From NCBI GenBank assembly GCA_934133195.1, contig CAKPAZ010000002.1, positions 1-64,000 on the forward strand: 64,000 bases of DNA, written 5' to 3'. Under the pieces are notes generated by a model. It was not told where the DNA came from, made no database searches, and worked only from the letters and a program-made list of their open reading frames with translations. Made by a program: the position numbers and the translations under genes. This stretch comes from an uncultured Bacilli bacterium. Its GTDB lineage: Bacteria > Bacillota_I > Bacilli_A > ML615J-28 > CAG-313. Shown here piece by piece: positions 63,860 to 64,000 of the stretch (its first letter is position 1; each line of letters starts with the position of its first letter).

Positions 63860-64000
63860 CACGATTCTTAACAACATCTTGTATCTTTAATGCAAGTTTT
63901 TCTGGAAAGCCTAAGGCCTTTAGTTTTTCTACACTTGTATTTTCAAGCTCTGTTAAATTTTCAAATTCTTTCATTAGTAATAGTTTTCTAGATTTTCCGA
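63849..64000 (-). CDS. uvrC: Excinuclease ABC subunit C, C-terminal end (5' part beyond window)
   Basis: The last 49 residues of a protein read GKSRKLLLMKEFENLTELENTS, then VEKLKALGFPEKLALKIQD and VVKNRDKS. This is the C-terminal helix-hairpin-helix end of UvrC (pattern G.KRKKALL..FGSL..I..AS...L....IP...A..I). UvrC makes the dual incisions in nucleotide-excision repair. Too little is visible for certainty; another HhH protein is possible. Confidence 0.65.
   Translation of the reverse strand, partial: GKSRKLLLMKEFENLTELENTSVEKLKALGFPEKLALKIQDVVKNRDKS

Overview
The window is one 64-kb piece of an AT-rich, low-GC Firmicute chromosome. It looks like an uncultured gut Bacilli lineage related to the Mollicutes/Erysipelotrichia side of the class (inference from gene content and style; no taxonomic marker was tested). 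TGA is used as a stop, for example at the end of rimM (ATGA overlap with trmD) and of the YesL-like gene, so the genetic code is standard rather than mycoplasmal. Nearly all genes lie on the minus strand. Promoters are mostly TTGNNN-N17-TATAAT, and intrinsic terminators are easy to see.

Region 1 (1-19.8 kb, minus): one apparent 11-gene operon for glycan capture and uptake. In transcription order it holds a GH20-type hexosaminidase, a 1127-aa CBM-fused solute-binding protein, a permease pair (one with a long coiled coil), a membrane-anchored NHL/TPR protein, a YIP1 protein, a 1256-aa DUF5696 protein, a second permease pair, a YesL-like DUF624 protein, and a NAGPA-type phosphodiester glycosidase cut by the window edge. 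No ATPase is encoded. The promoter has a cre/LacI-type site between -35 and -10.

Region 2 (19.8-31.8 kb, minus): two further units with three GHL10 (DUF187, YngK/DigH-like) paralogs, an M19 dipeptidase, a PIG-L deacetylase and an AmiE-like serine hydrolase, plus tyrS with a T-box leader and a LacI regulator. Two of the GHL10 proteins share an unusual GCNCKK-TM-RKR carboxyl end. I read regions 1 and 2 together as a probable peptidoglycan or amino-sugar glycan scavenging system.

Region 3 (31.8-36 kb): murC, a divergent pyroglutamyl-peptidase-like gene, an AbiEii/AbiEi toxin-antitoxin pair, and on the far side a decayed copy of the murC 5' end. This suggests an insertion or duplication at murC.

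Region 4 (36-51 kb): rplS with an L19 leader, cvfB, and large surface proteins: an InlB-repeat/DUF6273 protein, a 2517-aa lipoprotein joining GDPD, beta-helix, Ig-like and amidase domains, and an M6 metalloprotease lipoprotein.

Region 5 (50-57 kb): the usual rpsP-khpA-rimM-trmD-rplS cluster is broken apart. rimM and trmD now sit in an ArsR/P1B-ATPase metal-response operon.

Region 6 (56-64 kb): small spore-associated families (YlbD, YlbE, YjcZ, GerE-like) beside def, rnj, a HAD phosphatase, an MFS transporter, a DEDD exonuclease and the 3' end of uvrC. Three of the small genes share a GACA-N15/16-CATANTATA promoter that looks like a mother-cell sigma factor (SigK/SigE) promoter, so a sporulation programme is likely present. 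Coding sequence or short regulated gaps cover the whole window; no gap over 300 bases lacks an assigned gene or RNA leader. I saw no tRNA, rRNA, CRISPR array or insertion sequence.
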